Origin: Ulva prolifera
Lineage: Eukaryota; Chlorophyta; Ulvophyceae; Ulvales; Ulvaceae
Direction: 5' to 3'
DNA: 64,000 nucleotides
NCBI GenBank assembly: GCA_023078555.1
Contig: CM041204.1
Span: 406,923-470,922 of the forward strand
This document shows positions 12,996 through 24,890 of this stretch, piece after piece. Below the pieces are notes generated by a model. The model saw only the letters and a list, made by a program, of their open reading frames with translations, was not told the DNA's origin and ran no database searches. The translations under genes and the position numbers were made by a program. How positions within the stretch are numbered: position 1 is the stretch's first letter; every line of letters begins with the position of its first letter.

Positions 12996-14701
12996 ACGGT
13001 GTTGGGCCATCGTGGTCGCGCCTCCATTGATTTTTGTGTTGTACAAATGAATCGAAGGTGTGTGGATGTACGGGTCGCTTGATGGCGAAGCTGGGTAGTA
13101 TGGGTTGGTGTTCTGCCATGCAATGCCGCGCGCAATTCTAGTTCTCTCACGGCGCCTTAACTGACCGGCTGCAGGTTCCGGCTTGCGAGGCTTCGAGAGG
13201 TCGCCGCCTGGCGTGCCAGAAATACACTTGGTGCAAGTAACTTTGAAACCTGTAACTTGTCGATGCCAGGCAGTCGCAAGGAGGACATGGGATCGAACAC
13301 CCCGGGCCCGCAAGAAGCAGCAAGCGCTTGGACAGACACGCCAGGATAAATCAGGTGCCTTCCATGCCGCATCAGCAGGACTGCCACGAGGTTCTGTACG
13401 GAATTCCAGTCATGTCTTGGGTTCACTTTGACAGGAGGAGGAGGCCGATGGGAGCAGCCACGTCGGAACACGACTTTGCAACAGCTCTGTGCTCACGACG
13501 CGCAAAGAGTTCCAATCACCAGCATCAAATGCTTGACGTGTTATTTCTCTGAGCACATAGCTTTGGAACTGACGCGATGCGTGGTTTTGTAAGCATACGC
13601 CAGTGCAGACACCAAATTGGGGCACTGAACCGACGATGGCTGCCTAGCCTGCACGTGCAACGCCGTCAATTTGACCAAGGATACATTCGGCCACCATATT
13701 TAAAACTTCTACATCTCTTCAGCTGGAGTTGCAGTGAAAGCGCACGCCTTGCACCAGCTTGCCCGCTCCCTACATGCGCTGGAACACGAACGCGGTATCC
13801 GGCCCAACATGATCAATAGCGTTTGGCCAGCAGTCAGCCTACCCCGCACGGCCTACGCTGGACACGACATTGTCATGCTTGTAAAATGTATCTCGGACAG
13901 ATGCATCCTCGCACACAGTCAGCCCAGCCTGATCATGACAGACGCACTGCGAGTCTAGCCATTCAGCCATGTTGGTTGAACGAGCTTGGAGTCGTGCATG
14001 CCAGCAGCAGGGTGGGTCAACTGATCACACACAGAATTGGCTTCTTTACTTGCCGTCTGGGCGATATATCATCTAGTGACTGTGTTGGTCGGGAACTACT
14101 GGTGTTCAATCTCAACCACTCCCACTCTCACACAAGCTCCCTGTGTTGAGCAGCTACCGTAACACAGAGCTGTGCAATGCCGACCTCGGTTTTGTAGACA
14201 TTGCAGGTCACCTGATCCATGCAGCTGTGATACAAGGACTCAGTTGGGGATGAAGCCACTGCTTGTGCCCCAAACTCAGGACCGCCCTGCTCCCCGCCTG
14301 CCCAGGCGCAGCATCTGTCTGGATGCAGGATCCGCGCTGCCACACTCACAATGCACAGGCTTCCCTCACGCTGCCGAGCAGTGCACTCAGGCTGCCAGGC
14401 TGCGCATTCCCTGGGATCCTGCACATCATTCTGTGCGGCCGAGAGCCTTGGATTGCAGGCCTGACTGATGTCACAGGAGAGCAAATGGATCCAAACGGAG
14501 ACAGGCATGTTGTTCCTTGCAATCAGATTTTTCAATGTTCTTGAAGGTATACTGCTCAGTAAATGCAATGGTTTGTTGAGGTACAGGACATGGATTTCTG
14601 CCGAAAACTCTTCCACAGGCGTACGCACGACCCCACTGAGCAGCTTCGCACACACTCTTCTGACTCTGGCAGGTCTGGCACCTCTTGCTTTGCTTCACAG
14701 T

Positions 14702-14801
14702 GCAATCCTTGCTTACGCACCAGAATCACATCCGGCTTGCAAGTTGTCTGAGCAATCCTTGCTTACGCACCAGAATCACATCCGGCTTGCAAGTTGTCTG
14801 A
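14702..14801. repeat. two perfect tandem copies of a 50-base unit
   Basis: Unit 14702-14751 beginning gcaatccttgcttacgcacc is repeated exactly at 14752-14801. Identity of the copies points to a recent duplication or an assembly artefact. Confidence 0.95.
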
Positions 14802-15186
14802 GCAACTTGTGAGCTGATGACCGCTCGCGCGGGTCCTCACTGCATTCCTGGCCCTGGTGTCGCTGTTGCAATGGGCTTGCCTCGCGGGCGGAACTGGCTG
14901 TGCCTCGCGGGTGCTGGCCCGCATTGACGACCCTGCTCCTAAGCAGCCCGCAAACGCTGACGTGCATATCTGCGTATATGGCGGTGTCCGGGCCAAAGCG
15001 GAACACGGCGCTTGTGTGCTGCTGTCATGTTCCTTCACTGGAGAGATGGAGTCGTGTGTCCATGGGTGTGTGACCACACAACTGCCATGGGCTGCAAACG
15101 AGGGGCAGAAGTATCTTGGAGCTGAACAGGTGAAGCGTACTCTGATCATTCGAATGTACACCGGCAGTGCTGCCTGCCTTACAACT

Positions 15187-15356
15187 TCATATGCATTGCC
15201 TGAATTCATGGTACACACACAAGTTAATGACCCACTGCAACCACCTCCGTATGCATTGGCTGAATTCCTGGTACACAGACAACTTCGATCAACAACTTGT
15301 GTGTGTAGTTGTCTGTGTACCAGGAATTCAGCCAATGCATACAGAGGTGGTTGCAG
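15187..15356. repeat. fold-back repeat with 52-base arms plus a third direct copy
   Basis: Arm 15233-15284 and arm 15305-15356 are reverse complements with one mismatch in 52 and a 20-base loop. A diverged direct copy of the same motif (tatgcattgcctgaattcatgg) lies just before at about 15190-15230. No coding sequence is present. It resembles a transposon-derived hairpin or palindromic duplication. Confidence 0.92.
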
Positions 15357-16449
15357 TGTGTCATTGAGGCATGGCGCCAATCTTATACACTGTGTGGGGC
15401 AGTCAACACATCAGCATCCGCCCGGAGTCGATTCGTCACTCACGACCCACTCCAGGCTCCACCGGTACCACTCACAAGCAGTCTACGTAGACATGTAACC
15501 ATTTCCGGCTCAGTAAATTTAGATATACTTTACTTTACCAGCTATACTTAAGGAATTCCTGCATGCATGCGGGATGTCATGGGGCGGAACTTCATTTCCA
15601 GTCAAGGAACAACCAATGTTCTTGAGGCAGGTTGATTGTGACGTATCGTGGGGTGTGATATGATCAGTTCGTCGTATGAAAAGCGGTCGTGTGAAATATG
15701 CCAGGTTGGGGGCGGCCGCCCAATGTGGAGTGGAAAAGCAGACTGCAATTTGGTGGGCCTGCCAACTTGGTGGGGGCAGCATGGCACGGCACGGTGGGAA
15801 CCAATGATAACCACTCCTCACATGCATATGTCGCTGCCGTTTACGACACACAGGCCACACCATGTACCGCTGCGGTCGACTGCATGTTGCAGATGGATTG
15901 ATTCAACGCCGAATGGCTTGAGCACACTGTGCATGGCATGCCCTTGCAACGTTTCACACGATGGCAGCACAAGCAAGGTACACGTCAGATTGCATCATCC
16001 ATTTTACAGGCGTTCCTCTACCTTGTGCAACATCCTGGTACTGGTCGACCCTCTAGGGTGGCGTGGGGTACACTGCCGCACACCGCCCGAAGGAAATTAT
16101 GCATCATCAATGAGCAATGATCAATTATCATCCGTCACGACTGCACAAGCCGCACATTGGCCTGGACGGAGACGTGAGACCAAACGCCCCTTATCAAAAA
16201 GCTACAGCCCAAATCCAACCACTTGTTGCTCTACCGATCATGTAGCTGTGGATGGTATGCAGCAACATGCCCATGCACAATCACCACAGGATACACTTCC
16301 CTACCAGCATCTACCATCAGATGCCGATGGGATTGTGAGAACCAGCCTCAACAAACCTCCACAAACACCCTGCCGGAAGTGCTCAGTGCACACTGCATAC
16401 ACGCTCGAGGGCGCACAAAGGGGGCGCAACGCTGTCTCTGTGAGCATGC

Positions 16450-17883
16450 TTATGCGCGCTGGGCGTTCCCGCGGACGATCGGGGTTTGGACGACTGGGGG
16501 CGCAATGGCGGGCTCAACAAATGCGCCGCGGACGGCGGCGCCGGTGCGGGGCTCAGTGGCGACGGCTGGGTGCGCGATGCCGACAATCGCGTCGGCGCGG
16601 GTTGTCTTGGTGGTGTGGCTGTGGGTGTGATGCTGGGACTCAGCGTAGTCGAGGTTGGCGGACTTGCGGTGTGCGGTGCGGTCGTGGTCGTGATCGTGGT
16701 CGTCATGCGGCACGGACTTGTTGTCCGGGGTGCTGACGAGGAGAGAGTCGAGGAGAAGCATCAGTAGGGAGGCACCGCCGAGCACGCAGAAGCCGGCAGT
16801 CGCGACCTGCACAGCATGAATCTTCCATTAGATGTTGGGGAGAGTGGTGACGGTTCCGCATCTGACTTCTCGACTGGGACAAGGTGGAATGGTGCCTACG
16901 TGGCAGACATGCAAGGAACGCATGTACTTGTCGAGGACATTACGGAGGGACTTGGAATAGCAGCACGGACCGCAGGATAGGAAGAATGTTGACGCTAGGG
17001 ACAGTGGTGCAACATTGTAACCCACGTCACAGCTACTGGTGCAAGGACAAGAAAAGTGGTGAGGCAGGGCTGACCTCCATGCGCTTCTCCATGTCACTCT
17101 TCGCGACCCACGTCGCATCGTAGAAGGAGTTGGCCATGAGGATGGTGAGGGGGGCAAGCACGGCGAAGAAGGAGGTGGAGGCGCCCCGGGCCATGTCGGG
17201 CATGAAGGAGGCAACGACCGCCAGCAGAGGAGGAATGGTGCTCAGAGCCCAGACGAACCAGAAGAACCTGCAAGGCGCCTGGCGATGAGTGTGTGGATGT
17301 CTTCTTGCGAAAGTGGCATGCCGGCATGACGAATTCAGCTCCTTCATCTGTGATTGCGCACACGCGCACATGGATGATAGTGTGGCCTAGAGGTAAAGAC
17401 ACCAGACAGGGCAATCTGCTGCATTCTTGACGAAATGTACTGTGTCAAAACATGTACCAGTTCCTGGTGAACGTGGCGCAGCTCGTGGCATGCATGCAGA
17501 TGGCAACACAAGATGCAACTGCATACAGCCTCGGCTGATCTTCACTCACGGACCCCGCTCTGGCAGATAGGTTACAGACTATGTATCTTTAAGAGCAGTT
17601 TAAGTGAATATGAGGAGCACTGCACACGCAATTTAGCTGTGTTTGAAACACACCTGTATCCCTTGTTGCAGTCTCTGCCCACTGGCTCATTGAAGAAGGC
17701 GATATTCTCGTAGCCCAGGAATTGATTGTCGGTAGTCCTGACGTGGTCCTTGCATTCGTCCTGGATCAGAGCGAGGCCAGCCAGCGTCACACCCCACCCG
17801 AGTAAGTACAGGATGTTGCCCGCCTGGTACAGCATCCTCTTCCGGGGGCTGGCGCCATTACTCGCTGTGCTCATTGACAACAT
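16450..17883 (-). CDS. four-transmembrane protein, tandem family copy B
   Basis: Paralogue of copy A, 259 residues from exons 17654-17883 (230 bases), 17075-17267 (193) and 16450-16806 (357 with stop). Exon lengths 1 and 2, splice sites and phases are identical to copy A, and residues 1-141 differ at only a few positions, yet both introns are unrelated in sequence and length (386 and 268 bases against 354 and 306). The C-terminal tail is longer than in A and rich in His and Asp (HDDHDHDHD, then QHHTHSHTTK), a composition that could bind divalent metal. The DAIVGIA segment of copy A is kept, so the tail is coding. Lies about 6 kb from copy A in the same orientation. Function unknown. Confidence 0.82.
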
Positions 17884-18613
17884 ATTGATACTACTTGGGC
17901 CCTGCATGGTATATCAGCATCAGGACCGCACAGGACAGAGCGGACGCGGTGCTGCAGAAGCCGTGGCTGATGCCGTGGCGAAACCCAAGCCGCAAGAAGG
18001 CATGAAGAAGACAATAAAAAAGTGACAACATCGATGACAACCCTAGATCAGAGCCTGCGTGTCGCTGGTCATGTACATGCAGAGGCGAGCTCGTTCGCCG
18101 TCAAACAGTCAGGTCGGCCATCAGTCAGCCATGCGCTCAGCAAATTACTAGTTTGCGCTATGAAAAAGTCACACATACGCAGCCCGACCAAACATCATTT
18201 TATACCCAGCTGGCCTGCACTGAACAGTGGCCTTGGTGGCCACGCATGGACGACGAGAGCGCGGGCGGTTAGGCCGCGAGATACAAGGGACCTGCCACTG
18301 CTAGCGCAGCCTCAGTCATGAACCCAACACCAGCATCACCGACCTGAAGTGGCCGCCTACACATACAGAACTGTACAAACCACGGCAGCTTGAACGTCCA
18401 CATGTAACTTCCGGCAGGCCGGTCCGTGGCCATGGTCGCACATTGGTATCGATCGGACAGACGTCTATCGATACAATGAGCAGACGCATCTCCCGCGATG
18501 TGCGACCAAGACGCTGTTCCGGAACACAACTCTGGACCAGGTCACGCCAATTACAATTGCAGCTGGCGCGACTCACCTGAAAACTCTCGAAACTCGGGAG
18601 TAGCGCTAGCTGT

Positions 18614-18930
18614 GTCGGATGGACGAAATGCGGAGGAGGCTGGATGACTTCTGGTGCGTCGGGCAGAGCAGGCGTTGGTATCCACGATGCGGGCACGATG
18701 CCATATATGTACACGCTCCCTACAGCTGACCCATGCCATGCGCAGCACCACCGCCGTCCGTTTTGGCCATTCTGAGCGTCACCTAGCTTGCAGCGTCTCA
18801 TGCAGTGGTGCTCACGTGCCGCCTAGCGCTACACCTCGGCCTCGCTGTCGACGCTGTGCGGCCCCGCGCTCTGTCTCCATACATACCGGTACACGTGTGC
18901 GGCGCATGCATGTGTCGCGCATTCGCCGCT
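18614..18930 (-). promoter_or_regulatory. conserved block upstream of copy B, with TATA-like core
   Basis: Counterpart of 12660-12995. The TATA-like run is at 18702-18712, 819 bases from the copy B ATG. The segments around it (cggaggaggctgg, ccgccgtccgttttgg, catgcagtggtg, gtgcggcgcatgcatgtg) keep the order seen upstream of copy A. Confidence 0.5.
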
Positions 18931-21649
18931 GTCCGGCCCCATGACGCCTCAACTGCCTCAGGCGATGGTACTCCTGGCCACACAGGCGCCTCCCTTGCGC
19001 TTGTAACGCCGGCTGCAGGTCGACACGTGTCATGGCGCACATGCGGCCCCAGACACACGAGCTTTGCGCACGTAAGCGTTCGATGAACTCGCCATGCTGT
19101 TGTCCAAGCTTAGCCGAGGCGCCTTTTCATATGGCTGAATGCGACGCTGCTGCGTACAATTTAGCATGACCGACGTGGCGGTGGCGCGTGCGTCGCGGCG
19201 GGCAGAACCAAGAGTCCCATGGCGCGCGCCCTGAGGGAAACCAAACGCTGCGGCAACTTGTCGAACTGCAGAGATCGACAACACAACGCCGCGCCGCCTC
19301 CTCACCGCGGTACGGCCGTACCGCCCACGACCGCCGATAGCTAGCTATAGCAAGTTGTTAGCGATGATAGCCACCAGCGCTACAGGCACATCTAGATCCA
19401 GCTGGATCTGCAGCTAGCGAGTGCGTGCAGGGCTGGCGCTCCCCGGGGAGGCGCCGAACGTCAACCATGAAGGTTGAGGGCGTTCGGCGCAAACCAGTTG
19501 TAAGTTCTCGTAAACGCTATACTGTGCACGTGGCGTGTACACGAGTATAGTGTGCCAGCTAGCCGAGCTCGAATCACACTTCATATGCATGTGGCACGTG
19601 CTGCTAGTACCACATGCTGAGTCGATCGTGTCATGCAGGGCACCAGCCTCCTGCAGCACAGGGGTACAGGCCCCTGAGCCAAGCAGCAGCAGCAGATTGC
19701 AAGGTGTGTGTACAGGTGAGCACCGCAGCCAATTGATTGGTGATTGTGGGGGGGGCCGGGGGGGACGCCCGAAGCAGCAGTACCAGCTACAGGCAGCAGC
19801 TGCACTGGCAGTGGCCATTGTGATGGTGTAAATTGTCTGTGCAAACTGCCTGTGTGGGCCCGGGTTTGTCTGTGCTGGTGTGTGTGGGTGGCGCAGGAAG
19901 GGCCTGACCACCACACCCGAGCATGATTTTTTGCAGCATGTACATCCTCTGCCTGCAGCATCGAGTGGCTCCTGCGATTGACCCAAGAGCTGCCCTGCTT
20001 TGGGTGATGGCTCTGGTGTACACGGGTCTGATTAAATTTGTGCTGCGGTGATATATATGCAGTCCCTGCATGCGCTACGTAGCCCGCCTCTGCCTCTGCA
20101 GCTGCCTCCGTCCTTGTGACAAATGAACAGTCTATGTGAGCTGACCTGGTACAAGTTCTTATTCATAATGAATTAGTTCTGCAGCATCTTGCCTTGGTAA
20201 GGCTGAGATATAGGCACCTTGGCATGCCTCAGCAGTCCGTGCTCATGCAGTGGCATGAGTCATGCCCATGACCATGTTGTTGCAGCTTTGCATCCCACAC
20301 TGAGTACAAGCCTCTTGATAGTGTTCAGCTGCAGAGTCAACACAGGCTGCCAGCTGCTGCTGTAGGCATGCATGGCAGCTAGCTGGCAGCAGGCAGTCGT
20401 CAGAGGCCTGCCAGAAGTATTGCTGCTGGCCTGATATGATCGATGTTGCTACGTTGACAGCCATGACTGATTGTTAGCAGACCCACAGTGACATGTGGCG
20501 TTGGTGGCTTCCTCCATGCCGAAATCCCATGAACATGATATCACGCTTTTTGACTTATATCAGTTGTAATTATAAAAACAACTAAAAACAACTGTACAGT
20601 GTGGCTTTCAGACCTATCTCTGAACATGTTACTTTGAACCAACCAACTTTACAATCAGAGTCCATCCGCTGATTGTTCGGCCTTTAAGCTAGCCTATCAA
20701 CAGACAGTAGTCCGAAGTTCATCATCTCACGTTCTTACACCAACTCCGTTTCATGTCGACCCCTGATGCTCGATTTTTTAAGGCTGCGTTTTGGTGAACA
20801 AAAGACTCCCACAACTAACACCCATCGCAACACACATCGCATGCAGCATCATGCTTTATCAGGACAATGGCACCCCACACGCGCGCACAAAGCGCGACAC
20901 TGACACAACACACATCATCAACCATACATCATCGTGGGACCACAGGATCATGAGCGAGACCTGGCAGCGGCAGCAGCAGGGCCGCTGCAGAAGCCAGCGA
21001 AGAGCAGCCATGTGATGCTTGGCACGAGCCGAACAGCTTGTGAGTGCCGTCTCTCATTAACATTGCCACCTGGGCCTGCCCGACAGCAACATGGGTCTTG
21101 CTCGGGCCCCACGTCCCCACCCTGAGGCCTACCAGGGCATACAGCACCACCGCGAAACTTAGCTCACCCGGTTGGCAACTGCAGCCTCCCGCTTTGCGCC
21201 ACAGGCCTGACCCCAACCCTTCTTACGTTTAGGGTCACCCTTTTTAACGCAGGTTTGCGGCAGCGCCGCAGCAGCTTGGCCGGTCACGGCGATCTCTCGC
21301 CAACAACACGCTCACACCTAGACAATGGCCTATTCAAAGGAACACGAAATTCAAATAAAAACTGGGATGCAGATGCTCCCACACATTCTCTCCAGGCACC
21401 ACAGCCACCACGCAGATTCACAAGGCCCACACGCGCAATGTCAAGCCCGACACGGGCCGCGGGCGGGGGCGTGGGGGCTCCGCGGGCGACAACGCAGGCG
21501 CGGCACGCTATCGATTCGCCAGCACCGGGCCACGCCCCCACCCGGCAGCAGCCGGCGCCCCTCCCCCTTGAAGTCAGTAGCAGGGTGGTAGCGCCCTGGG
21601 AACCCAGCCGCGCGGTAGTGCTGCCCGGACGGCCCGGCACCGGTGGCGG
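18931..21649. other. spacer between copies B and C
   Basis: No gene can be supported. It contains a G-rich run near 19748, a repeat tail near 20078-20120 (ccgtccttgtgacaaatg, related to the TGTAACACA repeats elsewhere), and an AT-richer stretch at about 20520-20800. A 190-codon minus-strand frame at 19414-19986 has no splice or domain support. Confidence 0.55.
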
Positions 21650-23380
21650 CTAGACGGCCTCGGCGGGCAGCGGCTTGCGGGCGGCGGCGGCGTCGGCGTG
21701 CTGGACGGTGGTGCTGGTGGCGGGGGCGAGCAGGGAGTCCATGAGCAGCATCAGCAGCGCGGCCGCGGAGAGGATGCAGAAGCCCGCCATCGTCAGCTGC
21801 ATAAGGAACGTGAAGTCACGGCGACATGCATACGCTGGGGTGGTTTGAGCACTGCACGAGCAGGGTGGGACTCGTGGGAGGGTGTGTTGGAATGCGTTCG
21901 GACTGGTACACAAACAATGTGGGCATGGCGGGGAGGCAGTGCTGGCGCGGCCGGGAGCGGTGCCCGTGCTGGTGTTGCACGTACAAGGGGCAGAGAGGTG
22001 CCGTGACCAGGGCGGGTGGCAGCGGAGTGGTGACCGGGGACAACTTGCAGGTGTCCGGGGACCACTTGCGCTACACCAGCTCCTTCCGCAGGAGACCGTG
22101 CAGCGGCTCGCTGTTGCAAGAACACAGGCCTACACAAGTGCACCCAAGCAAGAACACAGGCCTACACAAGTGCACCCAAGCATGCAGGCAGGCAGGGCTG
22201 GCAGGGCTGGCAGGCAGGGCAGGCGTAACAGCAGAGGCCAACAGCTGGGCTGCTACCAAGTAGATCTGCAGGTCGAGGCAGGAGGATCTGCGAAGGCAGA
22301 ACAAGACCCTTTGTGTGAGGTGGACAGGGCAGGGGATCTGGTGGCGGACCTTGACGCGGTCCTCCATGTCGCCACTCGTGACCTCGATGGCGTCGTGGAA
22401 GGAGTTGGCCATGAGGATGTTGAGGGGGGCGATGACCGCGAAGAAGGACGTGGAGACGCCCCGGGCGAGGTCGGGCATGAAGGTCGCAACGACCGCAAGC
22501 AGTGGAGGAATGGTGTTGAGTGCCCACATGAACCAGATGAACCTGCACATACCACACCGTGGATGGGTCTGACGTGTGGTGGCATCATCTGCAGGCAATG
22601 GTGGCACTCTGCGGTGCTTGTGTGTTTCCACGGCGGTGCTGTCAGCCGCTCCACCTGTGTCTTTGTAACACATAACACACCTTGCATGCCCTGATAGATG
22701 CAGTTGTAAAGGACAGAGGCCGGGCATCGAGCCGTTTCTCGGAATCCACTCGCAAATCCACTCACTCCATGGCTGATAGATGTAAGTGCGTGCATATGAG
22801 TGCATGTGTAAATCCCAGTGTGTGTCGAGATGATCCTAGGCCAGGATCCTCGAGGAGTGTGCTGGCAGGCCAGGAAGAGAACGTTGCAGCATATGAGCAG
22901 CAGCTGAGGGCCGCGTGACACGTTGATTTATTCTGGTGCTGCATGTTGTGATATGTGACTGGTCCAATCAGTGCAGGTTTGCTGGCTGCTGATCGTGTCA
23001 GGTGCAAGCCACGATGATGATGATGTCAGCTCGAGTGACCAGGCTGTGCAGTGCCAACACATGCTGCGAATATGTACAGCTCACATTGCCTTAGCCGTTG
23101 TTTAATTCTTGGATTTGCTGAAGGGCAAGGTTAGCTCCTGGGCTGTATTCTGCGAAGCACACCTGAATCCCTTTTTGCAGTCTTCTCCCACTGGCTCAGT
23201 GAAGAAAGGGATACCTCCAAGCCCTATAGCTCTTACATTGGTATCTTCGATCAGGTCCTTGCACTCAACTTGGACCATGGCGAGTCCAATGAGGGTGATG
23301 GCCCAACCGCCGAGGTACATCAGGTTGCCTGCCATGTACAGTAGCTTCTTGTGATTCTTGATGTCCACGTTCATCACCAT
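21650..23380 (-). CDS. four-transmembrane protein, tandem family copy C
   Basis: Most diverged member, 185 residues from exons 23163-23380 (218 bases), 22350-22542 (193) and 21650-21796 (147 with stop). Phases match copies A and B (AG|GTGTGC, then AAG|GTCCGC; acceptors TGTGCAG and TTATGCAG). Exon 1 keeps the pattern NLMYLGGWAITLIGLAM, ECKD and PVGEDCKKGFR; exon 2 keeps WALNTIPPLLAVVATFMPD and the ILMANSF core; exon 3 keeps the fourth membrane segment (AGFCILSAAALLMLLMDSLLA). The N-terminus (MVMNVDIKNHKKLL) and the short Ala-rich C-tail are unlike A and B. Introns are longer (620 and 553 bases). Conservation of the middle exon length to the base across three copies with unrelated introns shows selection on the protein. 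Confidence 0.82.
22117..22180. repeat. two tandem copies of a 32-base unit inside intron 2 of copy C
   Basis: Unit gcaagaacacaggcctacac.. begins at 22117 and repeats at 22149. It is followed by short ggcagggct repeats to about 22225. All are within the copy C intron. Confidence 0.85.
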
Positions 23381-24085
23381 ATCTAATCAAGGCTCCTGCA
23401 CGAGAGTGCGGACTCAAATTCGGACCCGATAAAGCGTTCACACCGTTGCGAAGTGCTGCACATGTACATGCTGAACTCGTCAGGCTGAAGAGGACGGCAG
23501 GAACGGCTCTACTGCGCAGCGGCGGCAATGACCCAGACATGCACTAACTTTTTCTTTTGTCTGCATTCGTGTGCTGTAGAAGGTGAGCAGATCACATGGT
23601 GCACTGATATCGGCTGTCGACACATGTCACGCGCGATACCTGTCCCAGTGGACTCAGTCGCCTAACAGGTGCACCGCAGTGCTAGTGAACTTCACCAGGC
23701 GCGACGGCAGGGAAAAGACAACTGAGGTACCACGCGTCAATGTCGTTGGAGAGCAGCGCATGTGAAGCTGCGAGCGGGTAACAGTCTCGTTATCCAACGT
23801 GGCACACAATATGTTATCAACAAGAGCGAGCAACAGCCTTCGCCGTCAGTGCAGCCAGCACCCGCCATTCCCATCAGGTTATGTGGACAATTTTCATCGA
23901 AGCTTGATCTGATACGACTCTGCCGTGATCTGCAGATCGGAACGCAACGCACCTGGCAAACTTCCGGAACAGACCCTGTTATGACTGATCCACCTAGATT
24001 CAGAAGCGTCGAAAGGCAACGATGCTGAAATTCCTGTTTGTTGTTATGACTCGCAGCGACTGACGGCAATGCCGCTTCGCCAGGC

Positions 24086-24170
24086 TGCGCTCGCATATAT
24101 ACACTCCATCTGGCGTGATCGCCATGCCATGCAGTATGCACTGCTTCCGTCCTCGCCGTTCTACAGATAA
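24086..24170 (-). promoter_or_regulatory. conserved core upstream of copy C, TATA-like
   Basis: Short but clear match to the blocks upstream of A and B: TATA-like run 24093-24103, then the gatcgccatgccatgcag and cttccgtcctcgccgttcta segments that parallel gacccatgccatgcgcag and ccgccgtccgttttggccat of copy B. The TATA-like run lies 713 bases from the copy C ATG. Confidence 0.42.
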
Positions 24171-24644
24171 GATTATTGCATGCAATCGTCGCACACGTGG
24201 CATCTGATCTGGCTCGCTGACGTTTATGACACATCAGCTGCCACCTTGCAAGCAGCTGCACATACAGATTGCGCGCACATATCCACGGACAATACTCATG
24301 CCAGCTCTCGCATGCATATGGCCAGGTTGCTCAGATTGGACTTTTGACTCTTTGGTCATTGACTTCTAGGATCATGCAGTGCAGTCAGAGCTTTATCTTG
24401 GATGTACATGTATGCAGGTGAGCTAACAGCGGTAAGCATTAACCACAAATGTTATCAATTGAGTAATTGCACACATGTGCAACCAATTGGTGAACGACGG
24501 GGGTGGGGGGGGTGGGGATGTGCATGCGTGTGAGGCTAGGGACTGGGGTCGTCTGCTTGGTGGTGCAGTGTGGCTGTGGTGCCCTGGGTGGGTGCTGGCT
24601 GCAGCTGCGGTGTGGCATGGAGGGGCATTGCAGTGGCAATTGCC

Positions 24645-24890
24645 GCAAGGTGCAAGGACCCAGTGGTATAGGTTGCTTGAGGCAATCCAGTGGCATAAGC
24701 GCCAGTGGTCCTTGCCCTTCTATCAGTACTGCCTGCGGTGGCAAGTCAATGGTATGGCCACAACACCACTGGATTGCCACAGAAGCTGGGCCCTCTCAGA
24801 TGAGGCTGGCCAGCCCTCCAGCTCCCCCTGTCCGATGACAAAAATTGAGCCTTGATCTCAGAGGACCCAGATTCTGTGGCAATCCAAAAG
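24645..24890. mobile_element. rearranged relics of the TGTGGCAATCC fold-back element
   Basis: Segments matching both halves of the intact element at 55157-55256 occur in scrambled order: gtgcaaggacccagtggtat (24649 on), ggcaatccagtggcataagc followed by ccagtggtccttgc, an inverted terminus ccactggattgccaca at 24766-24781, and tgtggcaatcc at 24875-24885. This looks like two or more nested, decayed copies. Confidence 0.65.

Larger units (their letters stand above)
13031..16449. other. spacer between tandem copies A and B
   Basis: No supportable gene. The 362-codon plus-strand frame ending near 16736 overlaps copy B antisense and lacks codon bias upstream, so it is a shadow. The spacer holds a 50-base tandem duplication (14702-14801), a large fold-back repeat (15187-15356) and an AT-rich motif gctcagtaaattta at 15508. 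Confidence 0.6.

Noticed and set aside
15648-16736. 362-codon plus-strand frame
   Set aside because: Its 3' part is antisense to the last exon of membrane protein copy B and its 5' part lacks codon bias.
19414-19986. 190-codon minus-strand frame
   Set aside because: Unbiased codons and no matching splice signals; sequence resembles surrounding spacer.
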